A DNA stretch of 64,000 nucleotides, from the NCBI RefSeq assembly GCF_900108105.1, contig NZ_FNUR01000002.1, positions 248,001 to 312,000 of the forward strand, read 5' to 3'. Made by a program: the position numbers and the translations under genes. This document shows, in pieces, positions 16,006 to 25,826 of this stretch. The DNA comes from Butyrivibrio sp. Su6 (lineage in GTDB: Bacteria > Bacillota > Clostridia > Lachnospirales > Lachnospiraceae). Positions within the stretch are counted from its first letter, which is position 1, and every line of letters starts with the position of its first letter. A model generated the notes under the pieces. The model was not told where the DNA came from and made no database searches. It worked only from the letters and a program-made list of their open reading frames with translations.

Positions 16006-18765
16006 TCAAAAGAACCGTCCCAATGTCTTGTCAATGTCATCAGCAGTCATCTCAGAAACGGGGTTAAACTCATCTGAATCCATATAGCTGTAGATACTGT
16101 GCAAAAGAGCTCTCGCTTCAGGATATTCCTGGAGGTCCTGAAGGCCCATGGAGGAAGCCATAAGTTTACCGCCGTTGCACTTTACTTCAAGAAGCTGTGA
16201 CATTGGGCGGAGAGTAGCATAGCTGTCCATCTCAGTTACAAGAGTGTCCATGTATCTTGGAAGGATGAAAGCTCTTTGTGAAGCCATTGGCCACCACTGG
16301 TAGTTGGTGAACTCTTCAGTAGGGAAGGTCTTAAACAAAGGATGATCCTTTTGAATGAGCTGTCCCATGGTTCCTTCCTGATTAGGGAAAGTTCCAACTG
16401 ACCAAAAGTCCGTAGAAAACTGAGCTTTGGCAGAATGTGGAAGGGCTTCCTGTGTTGAGTGCGGAGCAAGGAATACTTTGCCGCCGCCTTCCAAAATCTT
16501 TATTGCCTTTTCGTCAAAAACTTCTGTTTCATAAACTGAATCAGGACAAACAGGCTTATCATCCGGGTAAATCCAAACAGGGTAAGTGTTTCTAATGTCA
16601 GTGTTTTCAAAATAAACAACCAGATCCAGTCTTTTAGGAGAAGTGTAGTCGTCTAATGGAAGCTCGATCGTTCCCACATTTGTTAGTGTTCCAGCAGGGC
16701 AATTAACTTCACTTAAGGTTCCGCTCTTGCAGGCAGTGCCAGATGTAGCTGCAGCACCATCTGAATGCTCGCAGAGGGCATATTTTACAGGTGAAAAGAA
16801 ATCATCCTGGCTGTAGTTGGCAAATAAAACATCTGCTTTTATCACATCTCCTGCAATATAAGTGTATCTGTCAAGAAGGACCAAAAGCGTTTTGGAAGTG
16901 AAAAAGCTGTTGAATCTTGAAGGTTCGGCAAAAGGAAAAGCTTTCACTTCAAGGTGAGAATTTAGCATTCCCACAAGAGCTGTTCCCTGTCCGGGGAAGT
17001 CCTGAAGACCAAGGAGAGATAAGCCTGACATTTCAGGAGTTCTCATGACAGCTTCAACTTCCTCACGATAGCCTATTAAGGCAAGCTCACCTGTTGCGGC
17101 GATTCTCTTTTTCCATTCTTCATCTGTTATGCCAAGGGCTTTTAATTTATCCTTTACAATGCTGTAATTATCAGGCTTTGTAACACCTTTGAACTCATCA
17201 ATCTCGTCCATATCAGGAGAGACCTCGTACTGACCAACCTCGAAACCAAAGACGGGTTTGTCATAGTCTTTTCTGAGGTCTTTCATAATCTCTGAGAAGT
17301 TGTTTTTTGCATTAGGATAGGTCGTGTTAAAAAGACCTCTAACTCCGGAAAGGCGGATGTGCTTGTCCTTAAAGCGGGCAGAAGTGTAGAAGTCGCTCTC
17401 TTTATCAACTCCGTTTGCGCCGTAGAAGTTGTTTGATCCCCAGGCAAAGAGGCGGGTATTGTCAGTTCTTTTGGCGATTGATAAGAGCTCGTGCATGTAG
17501 GCTACGCCCTCTTCATCTGTTATGAGCTCATTTCCGAGTGAGAGCATGACAAAAGAAGGGTGGTTGGCGTAGGTCCAGAGAATCTCCAGGATCTCTGTCT
17601 GGTAATACTCCTTGCTTTCACTGCTCTTAAAAGCGTCTCTTGGATTCCATTGGGAGAGCTCGGGCTGCATCATCATACCAAGCTCATCAGCTGCAGAAAA
17701 AGCTGCTTCCGGCGGACACCAGGAGTGAAAACGCATGCAGTTTACACCGTATGAGGCGTAGGTTTTAAGTATCTTTGTCCAGCTTTCCTTGTCCATTGGA
17801 GGAAAGCCTGTTTCTGGGAAAACGGCGCAGTTGGCTTCGCTTCTTAGGAAAAATCTGCGGTCGTTTATTGTAAGTCTTCCCTCGCTATCGTAGGAGAAGT
17901 CCCTGATGCCAAAGCGTACATTTTTCCTTGTTATTTCTTTTGCACCAGCTAAAAGAGCTACTGTAAGGTCACAGAGATTGCCCTTTCCCTCATCCCAGAG
18001 GTGGGCTCCATAATTATCGGAAAGTTCAAGGCCTGTGAGCTCTATGACGGTACAGTCATCGGATGAATCAATGTCTACCGCTGACTCAATAGTGTCAGCA
18101 AGGTATGGGCAGCTTAGAACAACTCTCATATCCGTGGCCTTTACAGCGTTTTCAGCTACATCTATAACAATGCGGACATCAAGTTTGTTTCCGTGAGGGT
18201 AGACCATAATGTCAGATAAAAAGATATTATCTCTTTCCTCTACGTAGATGTCGCCTATTATTCCGTTCCAGTTAGTCTGGGTCTCATCTGTGGCTGCTGA
18301 GGAAAAGACTATATCTTTGTAAGGAAGTCCCTGATAGGAGTTGTCGCAGGTGAAGGTGATGGTGCTTCCTTTGTGAAGGATTCCCGTCACTTCGAAAACG
18401 TATGGAGTGCTAAGGCACCCGCTGGCGCTTGGAATGTCTGTGCCGTCCACATTAAGAGAAAGGGCACGGGCTCTTTCTGCTATGATAAAGAGTCTTTTGT
18501 CAGAAGAAGGCTCTTCATCAAAAGTCCTCTGGAATGTAGCCTCGCCCTCATAGGTGTAGAGTCTTGTGAACCTAGAGTTAATCCTTGGGTCAGTCTCTGC
18601 ATCTTTTTCCATGCGTTTGTTTTTGCCTTCAAGGTCCGGGTGCCAGGGCTTTGCAACCTTGTCGTTATTTCCAATCTCGTTGGTATCAAGGGTTCCGGGG
18701 AGCATACCTTGTTTTTTAACCTGATTTGCACTTATCGTCCAATTGCCTGTTAGATCATATCTCAT
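16006..18765 (-). CDS. Glycoside hydrolase family 2 enzyme
   Basis: The 919-residue protein has the GH2 layout: a jelly-roll sugar-binding domain (about 1-180), an Ig-like sandwich (about 180-290), a TIM barrel (about 290-620), and extra C-terminal beta domains. In the barrel, MRFHSWCPPEAA is followed by LSLGNEL with the acid/base Glu413, and GFEVGQYE contains the probable nucleophile Glu509. There is no signal peptide, so the enzyme works on imported sugars. Specificity (beta-galactosidase, glucuronidase, arabinosidase or mannosidase) is not readable. The ATG at 18765 has GAGGAG before it and overlaps the end of the AraC gene by 11 bases, which argues for coupled translation. The 35 residues upstream in frame were rejected. 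Confidence 0.83.
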   Translation of the reverse strand: MRYDLTGNWTISANQVKKQGMLPGTLDTNEIGNNDKVAKPWHPDLEGKNKRMEKDAETDPRINSRFTRLYTYEGEATFQRTFDEEPSSDKRLFIIAERARALSLNVDGTDIPSASGCLSTPYVFEVTGILHKGSTITFTCDNSYQGLPYKDIVFSSAATDETQTNWNGIIGDIYVEERDNIFLSDIMVYPHGNKLDVRIVIDVAENAVKATDMRVVLSCPYLADTIESAVDIDSSDDCTVIELTGLELSDNYGAHLWDEGKGNLCDLTVALLAGAKEITRKNVRFGIRDFSYDSEGRLTINDRRFFLRSEANCAVFPETGFPPMDKESWTKILKTYASYGVNCMRFHSWCPPEAAFSAADELGMMMQPELSQWNPRDAFKSSESKEYYQTEILEILWTYANHPSFVMLSLGNELITDEEGVAYMHELLSIAKRTDNTRLFAWGSNNFYGANGVDKESDFYTSARFKDKHIRLSGVRGLFNTTYPNAKNNFSEIMKDLRKDYDKPVFGFEVGQYEVSPDMDEIDEFKGVTKPDNYSIVKDKLKALGITDEEWKKRIAATGELALIGYREEVEAVMRTPEMSGLSLLGLQDFPGQGTALVGMLNSHLEVKAFPFAEPSRFNSFFTSKTLLVLLDRYTYIAGDVIKADVLFANYSQDDFFSPVKYALCEHSDGAAATSGTACKSGTLSEVNCPAGTLTNVGTIELPLDDYTSPKRLDLVVYFENTDIRNTYPVWIYPDDKPVCPDSVYETEVFDEKAIKILEGGGKVFLAPHSTQEALPHSAKAQFSTDFWSVGTFPNQEGTMGQLIQKDHPLFKTFPTEEFTNYQWWPMASQRAFILPRYMDTLVTEMDSYATLRPMSQLLEVKCNGGKLMASSMGLQDLQEYPEARALLHSIYSYMDSDEFNPVSEMTADDIDKTLGRFF

Positions 18766-19606
18766 AATTTTCTCCTCTTCTGTATTTAAGCGGTGTTGTG
18801 CCGTTTTTCTTTTTAAATGACTGGCAAAATGCGCTCTCGTCGCTAAATCCAACCTTTTCAGCAATATCACTTATGCTCATATCCGTTGAAGATAAGTAGT
18901 ATTTGGCGGACGAAAGCCTTGTATCAATAATGAATTGGTGCGGCGTTACGCCTGTTTTTTTCTTAAAAGCTCTGAGAAAGTAGTAGCTTGTAAGACCGGC
19001 GATCCCCGATAGTTCATCGATTGAAATGTTTTCTGAAAAATGATCGTTTATGTAGCTTAGAACCTTTTGGAAATTCTCACTGTTTCCGATGATCTGGGTG
19101 TTCTCTGAAGTCAGCATATAGTTTAAAAGAGTGTGGATCATCAGCGAGTAATCACCCTCGGAGCATTTGTTTTTGCTGTCACTCATGGACTGGATGATCT
19201 TGTGACAAAGACTCTTTATGGGCTGCAGGTTCTGCGGCGTTAAGACATTTCCTTTGGAATTAAGTATCGCTTCATAGAAGTCCCTACTCATGTTTCCATC
19301 AAAGTGAATCCATGAGATGGTGGTTTTCACAAGGCTCTTATAGGAGTGAGGCTCATAGCAATTTATCAATAAAATCTGACCGGGATATACTATGTATTCT
19401 TTTCCTGAAATGCAGGCTGTAAGTTCTCCGGATTCAACAATTATGAGCAGGTAACTGTCATATCTTTCACGACTTAATTCATAACCCGGCAGGTACGTGA
19501 ACCTACCTGCCACAACAGGATAGAAAAAGAGCTTCTGAGCCGTGGCAGAGGCATAGTGGAAAAAGTATTCAGAATCCCTTGAAACGTACTTTTCTGTAGA
19601 TTTCAT
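18755..19606 (-). CDS. AraC-family transcriptional regulator
   Basis: The 283-residue protein has an N-terminal cupin-like sensing domain (about 25-150, with SYLLIIVESGELTA and a YPGQILLINCYEPHSY strand) and a C-terminal AraC double helix-turn-helix (about 185-280, ISIDELSGIAGLTSYYFLRAFKKKTGVTPHQFI and ISDIAEKVGFSDESAFCQSFKKKNGTTPLKYR). It is the first gene of an AraC-GH2 unit and is divergent from the DUF5107-TPR gene across 215 bases. It probably controls both in response to a sugar. A terminator is not present between it and GH2. Confidence 0.88.
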   Translation of the reverse strand: MKSTEKYVSRDSEYFFHYASATAQKLFFYPVVAGRFTYLPGYELSRERYDSYLLIIVESGELTACISGKEYIVYPGQILLINCYEPHSYKSLVKTTISWIHFDGNMSRDFYEAILNSKGNVLTPQNLQPIKSLCHKIIQSMSDSKNKCSEGDYSLMIHTLLNYMLTSENTQIIGNSENFQKVLSYINDHFSENISIDELSGIAGLTSYYFLRAFKKKTGVTPHQFIIDTRLSSAKYYLSSTDMSISDIAEKVGFSDESAFCQSFKKKNGTTPLKYRRGENYEI

Positions 19607-19821
19607 AAGCGTTTCCTTGACTGAGAAAAATTTCTTTTAACATAGAGGAATTATAGCACTGACAGATAGCTCATACAATAGAGCAATATTTTAACAAAAA
19701 TCACCAATTTTTTCACTTGATGATAACCCTGGGGTAAATGAAAATGTAAGTAACTAGTCCGGGGCTTGCTCTGAATAGTTACGAATGTTAATAGCAATAG
19801 TATCCACAAAGGAGAACGAAT

Positions 19822-22800
19822 ATGATAGATGCAAAGATATGGGAAGAGAGCGTACTTATCCCAACTTATGAGGTCGGAAAGCCTGATATAAATCCAATGT
19901 TTTTGGAGAAGAGAGTGTATCAGGGAAGCACAGGAAAAATATATCCTTATCCTTCAACCAATGAGATAAGCCGCACCAAAAAGGATGTGGCCTGGAAGGC
20001 AGTTTTTCTTGAGAACGAGTACATCAAAGTGATGATCCTTCCACAGCTTGGAGGCAGGATTCAGAGAGCCTATGACAAGACAAATGACTATGATTTTGTA
20101 TACTACAATCAGGTGATAAAACCAGCTCTTGTCGGACTTACGGGGCCATGGATCTCAGGAGGCATTGAGTTTAACTGGCCTCAGCATCACAGACCTACAA
20201 CTTATTCTCCTGTGGATTATAAGCTTACACAGAATGACGACGGCAGTGTAACTCTGATCACAGGCGATGTTGACCAGATGTATGGAACAAAAGAGATAAC
20301 CAAGTTTACCCTTTATCCGGGGAAGGCTTTTATAGAGATTACAGGGCAGCTCTATAACAGAACACCGCTTCCGCAGACTTTTTTGTGGTGGGCTAACCCT
20401 GCGGTTTCTGTAAATGATTACACACAGTCAATTTTTCCGCCCGATGTTCACAACGTATATGACCACGGAAAACGCGCTGTTTCAAGATTCCCTATCGCAA
20501 CAGGTGAGTATTACAAGCATGATTACAGCGAGGGTGTGGATATTTCAAGATATAAGAATATTCCTGTGCCTACTTCATATATGGCTGAGAAGTCTGATTT
20601 TGACTTTGTTGGAGGCTATGACTATAAGAAAGAAGCAGGTCTTTTGCATGTTGCTGACCACCATGTGTCACCGGGCAAAAAGCAGTGGACATGGGGGTGC
20701 GGTGACTTTGGAAAGGCATGGGACCGAAATCTTACAGACGAGGATGGCCCATATATCGAGCTTATGACCGGCATGTTCTGTGACAATCAGCCTGATTTCT
20801 CCTGGCTTAAGCCCTATGAGGAGAAGGTATTTAAGCAGTACTTTATGCCATACAAGAAGGTCGGCCAGGTAAAAAATGCCACGATCCATGGGGCGCTTAA
20901 TGTTGAGGTAAAGCCTGACAACGCGCTCTATATCTGCATTTATGCAACTGAGAAGTACAATGACGCAACCCTTTCAGTCCTCTATGGTGGTGAGACTCTT
21001 TTTTCTGAGAAGCTTTCTATTTCCCCTGTGGATATCTGCGAGCGTGAGCTTGAACTTGGCAGGATCCTGGAAGGGAATGTGACTAAAGAGGACTTTGACA
21101 AGAGCAGGATCAAAGTAACAGTCACAGACAATAATTCGGGAAAAGAGCTTGTTTCCTACAAGATCCTTGAGGAAAAAGACCCTGAGTTTGCTGAGCCTGC
21201 AGAGGCAGTAAAGGACCCGTGCGAAATTCAGACCAATGAGGAGCTTTTCCTTGCAGGTAACCATATTGAGCAGTATCGCCATGCGACATTTTTACCTGAC
21301 CCTTATTACCTTGAGGGCTTAAAGCGCGATCCCGGGGATATCAGGATCAACAATTCCTATGGACTTCTTTTGCTGAAAAGAGGCAGATTCGACCTTTCAG
21401 AGAAGTACTTCAGAAAAGCGATCGAGAGACTTACAAGACTTCATCCCAATCCTTATGATTCTGAGAGCTTCTACAATTTGGGACTATGTCTTTTTTACCA
21501 GGGAAAATATGATGAGGCTTACGATGCCTTCTACAAGGCAACCTGGTCAGATGAGCAGAAGGAGAAATCTTTCTACTATCTTGCGGCTATTGCGGCCAGC
21601 AAACATGAGTATGAGACAGCCCTTGACCTGATAGACGAGGCACTTGTGAAAAACAGTCATAGCACAAAGGCGAGAGCTTTGAGGGCAGCCATTCTCTACA
21701 AGCTTGGAAGAAAAACAGAGGCTCTCGACTATACCTGCGAGAACTTAAAATTCGATACATTTGATTTTGTGTCAGCTTATATCAGGACTTTGCTTGTGGG
21801 CGAAGGAGCAGAGGAGTTCAGAAAATTTACAAGGAACTTCCATGAGACCTTCCTTATGGTGGCAAGGGACCTTGCTGAAGGCGGATTCTATGAAGAAGCT
21901 GTAAGCGCCCTTGATATCTACGACGGCGATAATCCAATGGTTCATTATTATCGCGGTGCATATTTAGAAAAGCTGGGTGAAAAAGAGAAAGCTCTTTTGG
22001 CATATAAGAAAGGGGAAAAGGCAGATCCTGACTACTGCTTCCCTAATAAGCTCGAGGACATCGCAGTATTGAAGGCGGCTATAGCTGCTGATGAGGAGGG
22101 CTCAAAAGCAAGGTATTATCTGGGGTGTCTGTACTATGACAAGCTTCAGTATGATCTGGCAATTGAGCTGCATGAGGCTTCCCTTGCGATATGTGATACA
22201 TTCCCGACTGTTTTAAGGAATCTGTCAATTGCTTACTACAACAAGAAAAACGATCCTGAGAAAGCGCTTAGCTGCCTTGAGAAAGCCTTTGACCTTAACA
22301 GGCAGGATGCAAGAGTGTTCCTTGAGCTCGACCAGCTCTATCAAAAGCTCAACAGACCTTTGAAGGAGCGACTTGAGAAATATAAGGAAAACATTGGTCT
22401 TATCGAGAAGAGAGATGACCTTTATACAGAGTATGTGACACTGCTTAATACCCTTAAGCTTCATGAAGAGGCCCACGAGAGGATCACAGGCCACAGCTTC
22501 CAGACCTGGGAAGGCGCAGAAGGAAAGATCACAACTCAGTTTAAGGTAAGTCTCCTTGAGCCGGCAAAAGAGCTGATAAAAGAGGGCAAGGCAGGCGAAG
22601 CAAAAGATAAGCTCCTTGAGGCTCTTTCATATCCTGAAAATCTTGGTGAAGGCAGACTTGAAGGCACGAAGGACAATCATATTTACTACAACCTTGGATG
22701 CTGCTTAGAAATGCTGGGTGACAATGAGAAGGCAAAAGAGTGTTTTGAGAAAGCCACCCTTGGAGCCATGGAAGTCGCAGGAATGATGTACTACTATGAC

Positions 22801-23133
22801 CAGCCTGCTGATATGATACTTTACCAGGGGCTAGCTTTTGAGAAGCTTGGGAATAAAAGGAAAGCCAATTCAAGGTTCTATAAGCTCCTTGATTATGGGC
22901 AAAAGCATCTTCACGATAAGTTCAAAATGGACTATTTTGCTGTATCAATGCCGGATATGTCAGTGTTTGACGCAGATATGGACAAAAAAAATAAAGCCCA
23001 TTGCTATTATCTCATGGGCCTTGGATATATAGGCCTTGGAGATAAAGAAAAAGCAATGGACTGTCTTAAAAAGGTTATTGAACTGGATAATACGCATCAG
23101 AATGCATATATTTATTCAGAATATTCACTGTAA
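19822..23133 (+). CDS. DUF5107 protein with C-terminal TPR array
   Basis: The 1103-residue protein starts with a DUF5107-type region (about 35-345), a mutarotase-like beta-sandwich with LPQLGGRIQRAYDKTNDYDFVYYN, SGGIEFNWPQHHRPTTYSPVDY and WGCGDFGKAWDRNLTDEDGPYIELM. A beta-rich linker (about 345-450) follows, then many TPR units (about 470-1100; for example FYNLGLCLFYQGKYDEAYDAF and YYLMGLGYIGLGDKEKAMDCLKK). The His/Asp/Glu-rich first domain resembles a carbohydrate-binding or hydrolysing fold, but no activity is established from the sequence. It lacks a signal peptide. The ATG follows AAAGGAG. Divergence from the AraC-GH2 unit suggests shared control. Confidence 0.75.
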   Translation: MIDAKIWEESVLIPTYEVGKPDINPMFLEKRVYQGSTGKIYPYPSTNEISRTKKDVAWKAVFLENEYIKVMILPQLGGRIQRAYDKTNDYDFVYYNQVIKPALVGLTGPWISGGIEFNWPQHHRPTTYSPVDYKLTQNDDGSVTLITGDVDQMYGTKEITKFTLYPGKAFIEITGQLYNRTPLPQTFLWWANPAVSVNDYTQSIFPPDVHNVYDHGKRAVSRFPIATGEYYKHDYSEGVDISRYKNIPVPTSYMAEKSDFDFVGGYDYKKEAGLLHVADHHVSPGKKQWTWGCGDFGKAWDRNLTDEDGPYIELMTGMFCDNQPDFSWLKPYEEKVFKQYFMPYKKVGQVKNATIHGALNVEVKPDNALYICIYATEKYNDATLSVLYGGETLFSEKLSISPVDICERELELGRILEGNVTKEDFDKSRIKVTVTDNNSGKELVSYKILEEKDPEFAEPAEAVKDPCEIQTNEELFLAGNHIEQYRHATFLPDPYYLEGLKRDPGDIRINNSYGLLLLKRGRFDLSEKYFRKAIERLTRLHPNPYDSESFYNLGLCLFYQGKYDEAYDAFYKATWSDEQKEKSFYYLAAIAASKHEYETALDLIDEALVKNSHSTKARALRAAILYKLGRKTEALDYTCENLKFDTFDFVSAYIRTLLVGEGAEEFRKFTRNFHETFLMVARDLAEGGFYEEAVSALDIYDGDNPMVHYYRGAYLEKLGEKEKALLAYKKGEKADPDYCFPNKLEDIAVLKAAIAADEEGSKARYYLGCLYYDKLQYDLAIELHEASLAICDTFPTVLRNLSIAYYNKKNDPEKALSCLEKAFDLNRQDARVFLELDQLYQKLNRPLKERLEKYKENIGLIEKRDDLYTEYVTLLNTLKLHEEAHERITGHSFQTWEGAEGKITTQFKVSLLEPAKELIKEGKAGEAKDKLLEALSYPENLGEGRLEGTKDNHIYYNLGCCLEMLGDNEKAKECFEKATLGAMEVAGMMYYYDQPADMILYQGLAFEKLGNKRKANSRFYKLLDYGQKHLHDKFKMDYFAVSMPDMSVFDADMDKKNKAHCYYLMGLGYIGLGDKEKAMDCLKKVIELDNTHQNAYIYSEYSL

Positions 23134-24023
23134 TTATCAAGGAAATGATGGCGCTTTCCATCAGGTGTCTTGTAGGCAACAAGGGCGTTGAGATGAACAT
23201 TCTCCACACTTTTGAAGATGTTTGCTTCTATGTAAGGGCTCTTATTGCGAAGCTCCATAATAAGCTCTTTTACCTCGGCACGTTTGCTGACAGTGGATGC
23301 ATCTTCACTGTCGGCAAGCCTTTCTGTCATTCTGCAGGCGCAATTTATGAATTTAAGATTGTTATAATTCATCCACTTGATAATATCTTCTTCTCTAATG
23401 AGGTATAGAGGTCTTACAAGCTCCATGCCCTCAAAATTTGTGCTGTGGAGTTTGGGCATCATGGTCTGGATCTGACCGCCGTAGAGCATTCCCATAAGAA
23501 TAGTAGTAATGACGTCATCGTAGTGGTGACCTAAAGCTATCTTGTTGCAACCAAGCTCTTTTGCCTTGCTGTAAAGGGCGCCTCTTCGCATTCTGGCGCA
23601 AAGATAACAGGGGGAACCCGTGATCTCTTTATCTACGACCTGAAAAATATCGGATTCAAAAACAGTGATGGGAACCTGCATGATCCTGGCGTTGTTTAAG
23701 ATGTTTTCATAGTTGACATCGTTGTATCCGGGATTCATTACAAGATATTCTACTTCAAAGTTCTTTTTACCATGCCTTGAAAGCTCCTGAAAAAGCTTGG
23801 CCATTAACATGGAATCTTTTCCACCTGAAATGCAAACCGCGATCTTATCACCATCCTGAATAAGTTCGTAGGTGTTTATTGCCTTCGTGAACTGGCTCCA
23901 AAGCTCAGGCCTGAACTTTTTTATAATGCTTCGCTCGATCTCTTTGCATCTGATAGTGTCTTCTTCGCAAATCTCAATATTCTTATCATTGTTTGCGTCT
24001 TCATTTATTTTAGAGTTAAACAT
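23112..24023 (-). CDS. TtcA-like PP-loop ATPase with cysteine cluster
   Basis: The 303-residue protein has the PP-loop SGGKDS (66-71) that activates substrates as adenylates, SPCYLCARMRR with Cys139 and Cys142, and NCACRM with Cys228 and Cys230. TtcA enzymes bind a [4Fe-4S] cluster through CxxC plus one more cysteine and make 2-thiocytidine in tRNA. The pattern here fits that role, though related Firmicute proteins may act on other substrates. The last 22 bases overlap the end of the convergent DUF5107-TPR gene. The start ATG at 24023 is preceded by GGAAAAG. Confidence 0.8.
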   Translation of the reverse strand: MFNSKINEDANNDKNIEICEEDTIRCKEIERSIIKKFRPELWSQFTKAINTYELIQDGDKIAVCISGGKDSMLMAKLFQELSRHGKKNFEVEYLVMNPGYNDVNYENILNNARIMQVPITVFESDIFQVVDKEITGSPCYLCARMRRGALYSKAKELGCNKIALGHHYDDVITTILMGMLYGGQIQTMMPKLHSTNFEGMELVRPLYLIREEDIIKWMNYNNLKFINCACRMTERLADSEDASTVSKRAEVKELIMELRNKSPYIEANIFKSVENVHLNALVAYKTPDGKRHHFLDNYSEYSE

Positions 24024-24173
24024 ATCTTTTCCTTATTAATAAATCAAAAAAACCTGTAAAGTGTCTATGAATGTTATCATACTTTTTTTATCTATTCAAT
24101 GGTGCCAGAAATAATTAAAGGAAGTATAATTGAGGAAGAATGTGCAAATGCAAAAGTTTGCGAGGAGGATTAT

Positions 24174-25760
24174 ATGAAGAAAAAACTGATTGGGATCATG
24201 TTGGCCTGTGCATTTTTAGTTTCTGCATGCGGGACTGATCAGAAAAGTGCGGGTGAGGGCACTTCTTTAGGAACTACAACAGAAGAGGCGTCAAAAGATG
24301 CATCGGAAGATGTCCAGACTTCAGCAGAGACAGAAACTGAGGCGGATGCAGTTGAGGCTACATATGCAAACTTCCTTGCGAACAAGGCAAAAGTTCATAT
24401 AAATCAGGACAGGGACTTTGGAACATATTTTTCTTTTGAAAAGGATAAGGACCTGAATTACACCCTTGAGGAACTTACAAATGTAATTATTTCCAATTAT
24501 CTTGGACAGTTTGAGGGAGCCAAGATTGAGCTTGAAGGGATCGAATACTCTTACCTTGACTGCGGAAATGATGGCAATGAGGAGCTGGCAGTCTGCATCC
24601 ACACACCTTCTTTGGAGGATTGGGCTGAGTACCTTATTATAAAAGAAATTGATGGAAAGCTTGAGTGTCTTTATTCCAATGAGGGCTGGTCACGAAGCAG
24701 AGTTGGAATCAATAAATACGGATATATTTACGGCGACGGATCAGGCGGAGCTTCCAATCATTATTTTGAAAAGAGCTACATAGATGCCCACGGAAACTGG
24801 CACTATATCTACGGCGATGAAACAACAGTTTTTGACTGCTCAGACACGGAATATCCTGGAGATATCTGGGGCGGCGAAGGCGAGCACGTAAGTCTTGAAA
24901 TGCCACTTCCGGGAAGCTTTGTTTTCTTTAGCTTTGATTTTAATAATACGGAAGATGAAAAGGACAATATCTTCAGTTACGCGCAGTATAGCGGTGACTA
25001 TGAAAATGACAACGGCCTTGGGGGATATTTCTACTGCAAGCTTATTGAGGACGACGGCATATATGACGATGAGTACCCTCTGAAGAAGTTTTATGATGCC
25101 GTAGGAATTGAGACCATTTCTATAAAGGAGCTCAATGAACTCATTAATGAGAAGGCAGAGGCAGAAGGCTTCACACCTGAAATTGCAAGCGCTGAGGATG
25201 TTGAGTGGAAGGAACTTGAGTACACTTTTGATCCTGACATAGAGACCTTTAATGCTGACAATTTTATTGAAACAAGTGCCTTTTTCCCGATATATCTTTC
25301 TCTCAGGAATAATGAGGATGCAAGCACGATCCTTCATATAAATGCTGATGGCAGCGTGGAAGGTTCCTATTATTCATCTAATTATTCAAGTGAAAATGGA
25401 AATGAGTCAAAAAAGAACGAGTTCACCGGCAAGTTTGCCTTAAAGAAAAAGGTTAGTGACACTGAGTTTGCAATCACCCTTTCTGACCTTACCCTCAAGA
25501 ATGAAGCAGGGACTGAGGTTGTAAAGGAGACAAAGACCGGCGTTAAGACTCACACATATTTTGTGACACCACCTGGAGTGGATGACGACGGCAAAAACTT
25601 TACCTTGTATCTGCCCGATACACCGGTTTCTTCACTTCCAGATGAAGTGTTAAATGCCCTTGGCGATTACTGGCGAGAGCAACTTAGTGAGCGCGAGACC
25701 ATAGGCAAGTGTATTCTTTTTGGAAACGATGGTAAAAAATATCTTTGGCTGGAGTTTTGA
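24174..25760 (+). CDS. Secreted lipoprotein of unknown function
   Basis: The 528-residue protein begins with a lipoprotein signal (MKKKLIGIMLACAFLVSAC) and lipobox Cys19, then an acidic Thr/Glu-rich linker (about 20-62) typical of surface lipoproteins. The body is acidic. It contains LDCGNDGNEELAVCIH, similar to the calcium-binding-like NDGxxEL loops of VCBS/FG-GAP-like lipoproteins, and a later lipocalin-like region (about 390-520) with repeated strand patterns. No enzyme motif is recognised. The frame opens at 24099, but GAGGAGG (24160-24168 region) and the signal peptide fix the ATG at 24174. Confidence 0.7.
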   Translation: MKKKLIGIMLACAFLVSACGTDQKSAGEGTSLGTTTEEASKDASEDVQTSAETETEADAVEATYANFLANKAKVHINQDRDFGTYFSFEKDKDLNYTLEELTNVIISNYLGQFEGAKIELEGIEYSYLDCGNDGNEELAVCIHTPSLEDWAEYLIIKEIDGKLECLYSNEGWSRSRVGINKYGYIYGDGSGGASNHYFEKSYIDAHGNWHYIYGDETTVFDCSDTEYPGDIWGGEGEHVSLEMPLPGSFVFFSFDFNNTEDEKDNIFSYAQYSGDYENDNGLGGYFYCKLIEDDGIYDDEYPLKKFYDAVGIETISIKELNELINEKAEAEGFTPEIASAEDVEWKELEYTFDPDIETFNADNFIETSAFFPIYLSLRNNEDASTILHINADGSVEGSYYSSNYSSENGNESKKNEFTGKFALKKKVSDTEFAITLSDLTLKNEAGTEVVKETKTGVKTHTYFVTPPGVDDDGKNFTLYLPDTPVSSLPDEVLNALGDYWREQLSERETIGKCILFGNDGKKYLWLEF

Positions 25761-25772
25761 TTGTTGTATAAT
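25745..25772 (+). promoter_or_regulatory. Candidate promoter for the ddh operon
   Basis: TTGGCT (25745-25750), a 16-base spacer and a perfect TATAAT (25767-25772). The -35 element lies inside the end of the lipoprotein gene. Confidence 0.5.
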
Positions 25773-25826
25773 CGAAATAAATTTATGCCGGACTAGAGTC
25801 AGGTTTTAAGCGATAAGGAGGAGTTT

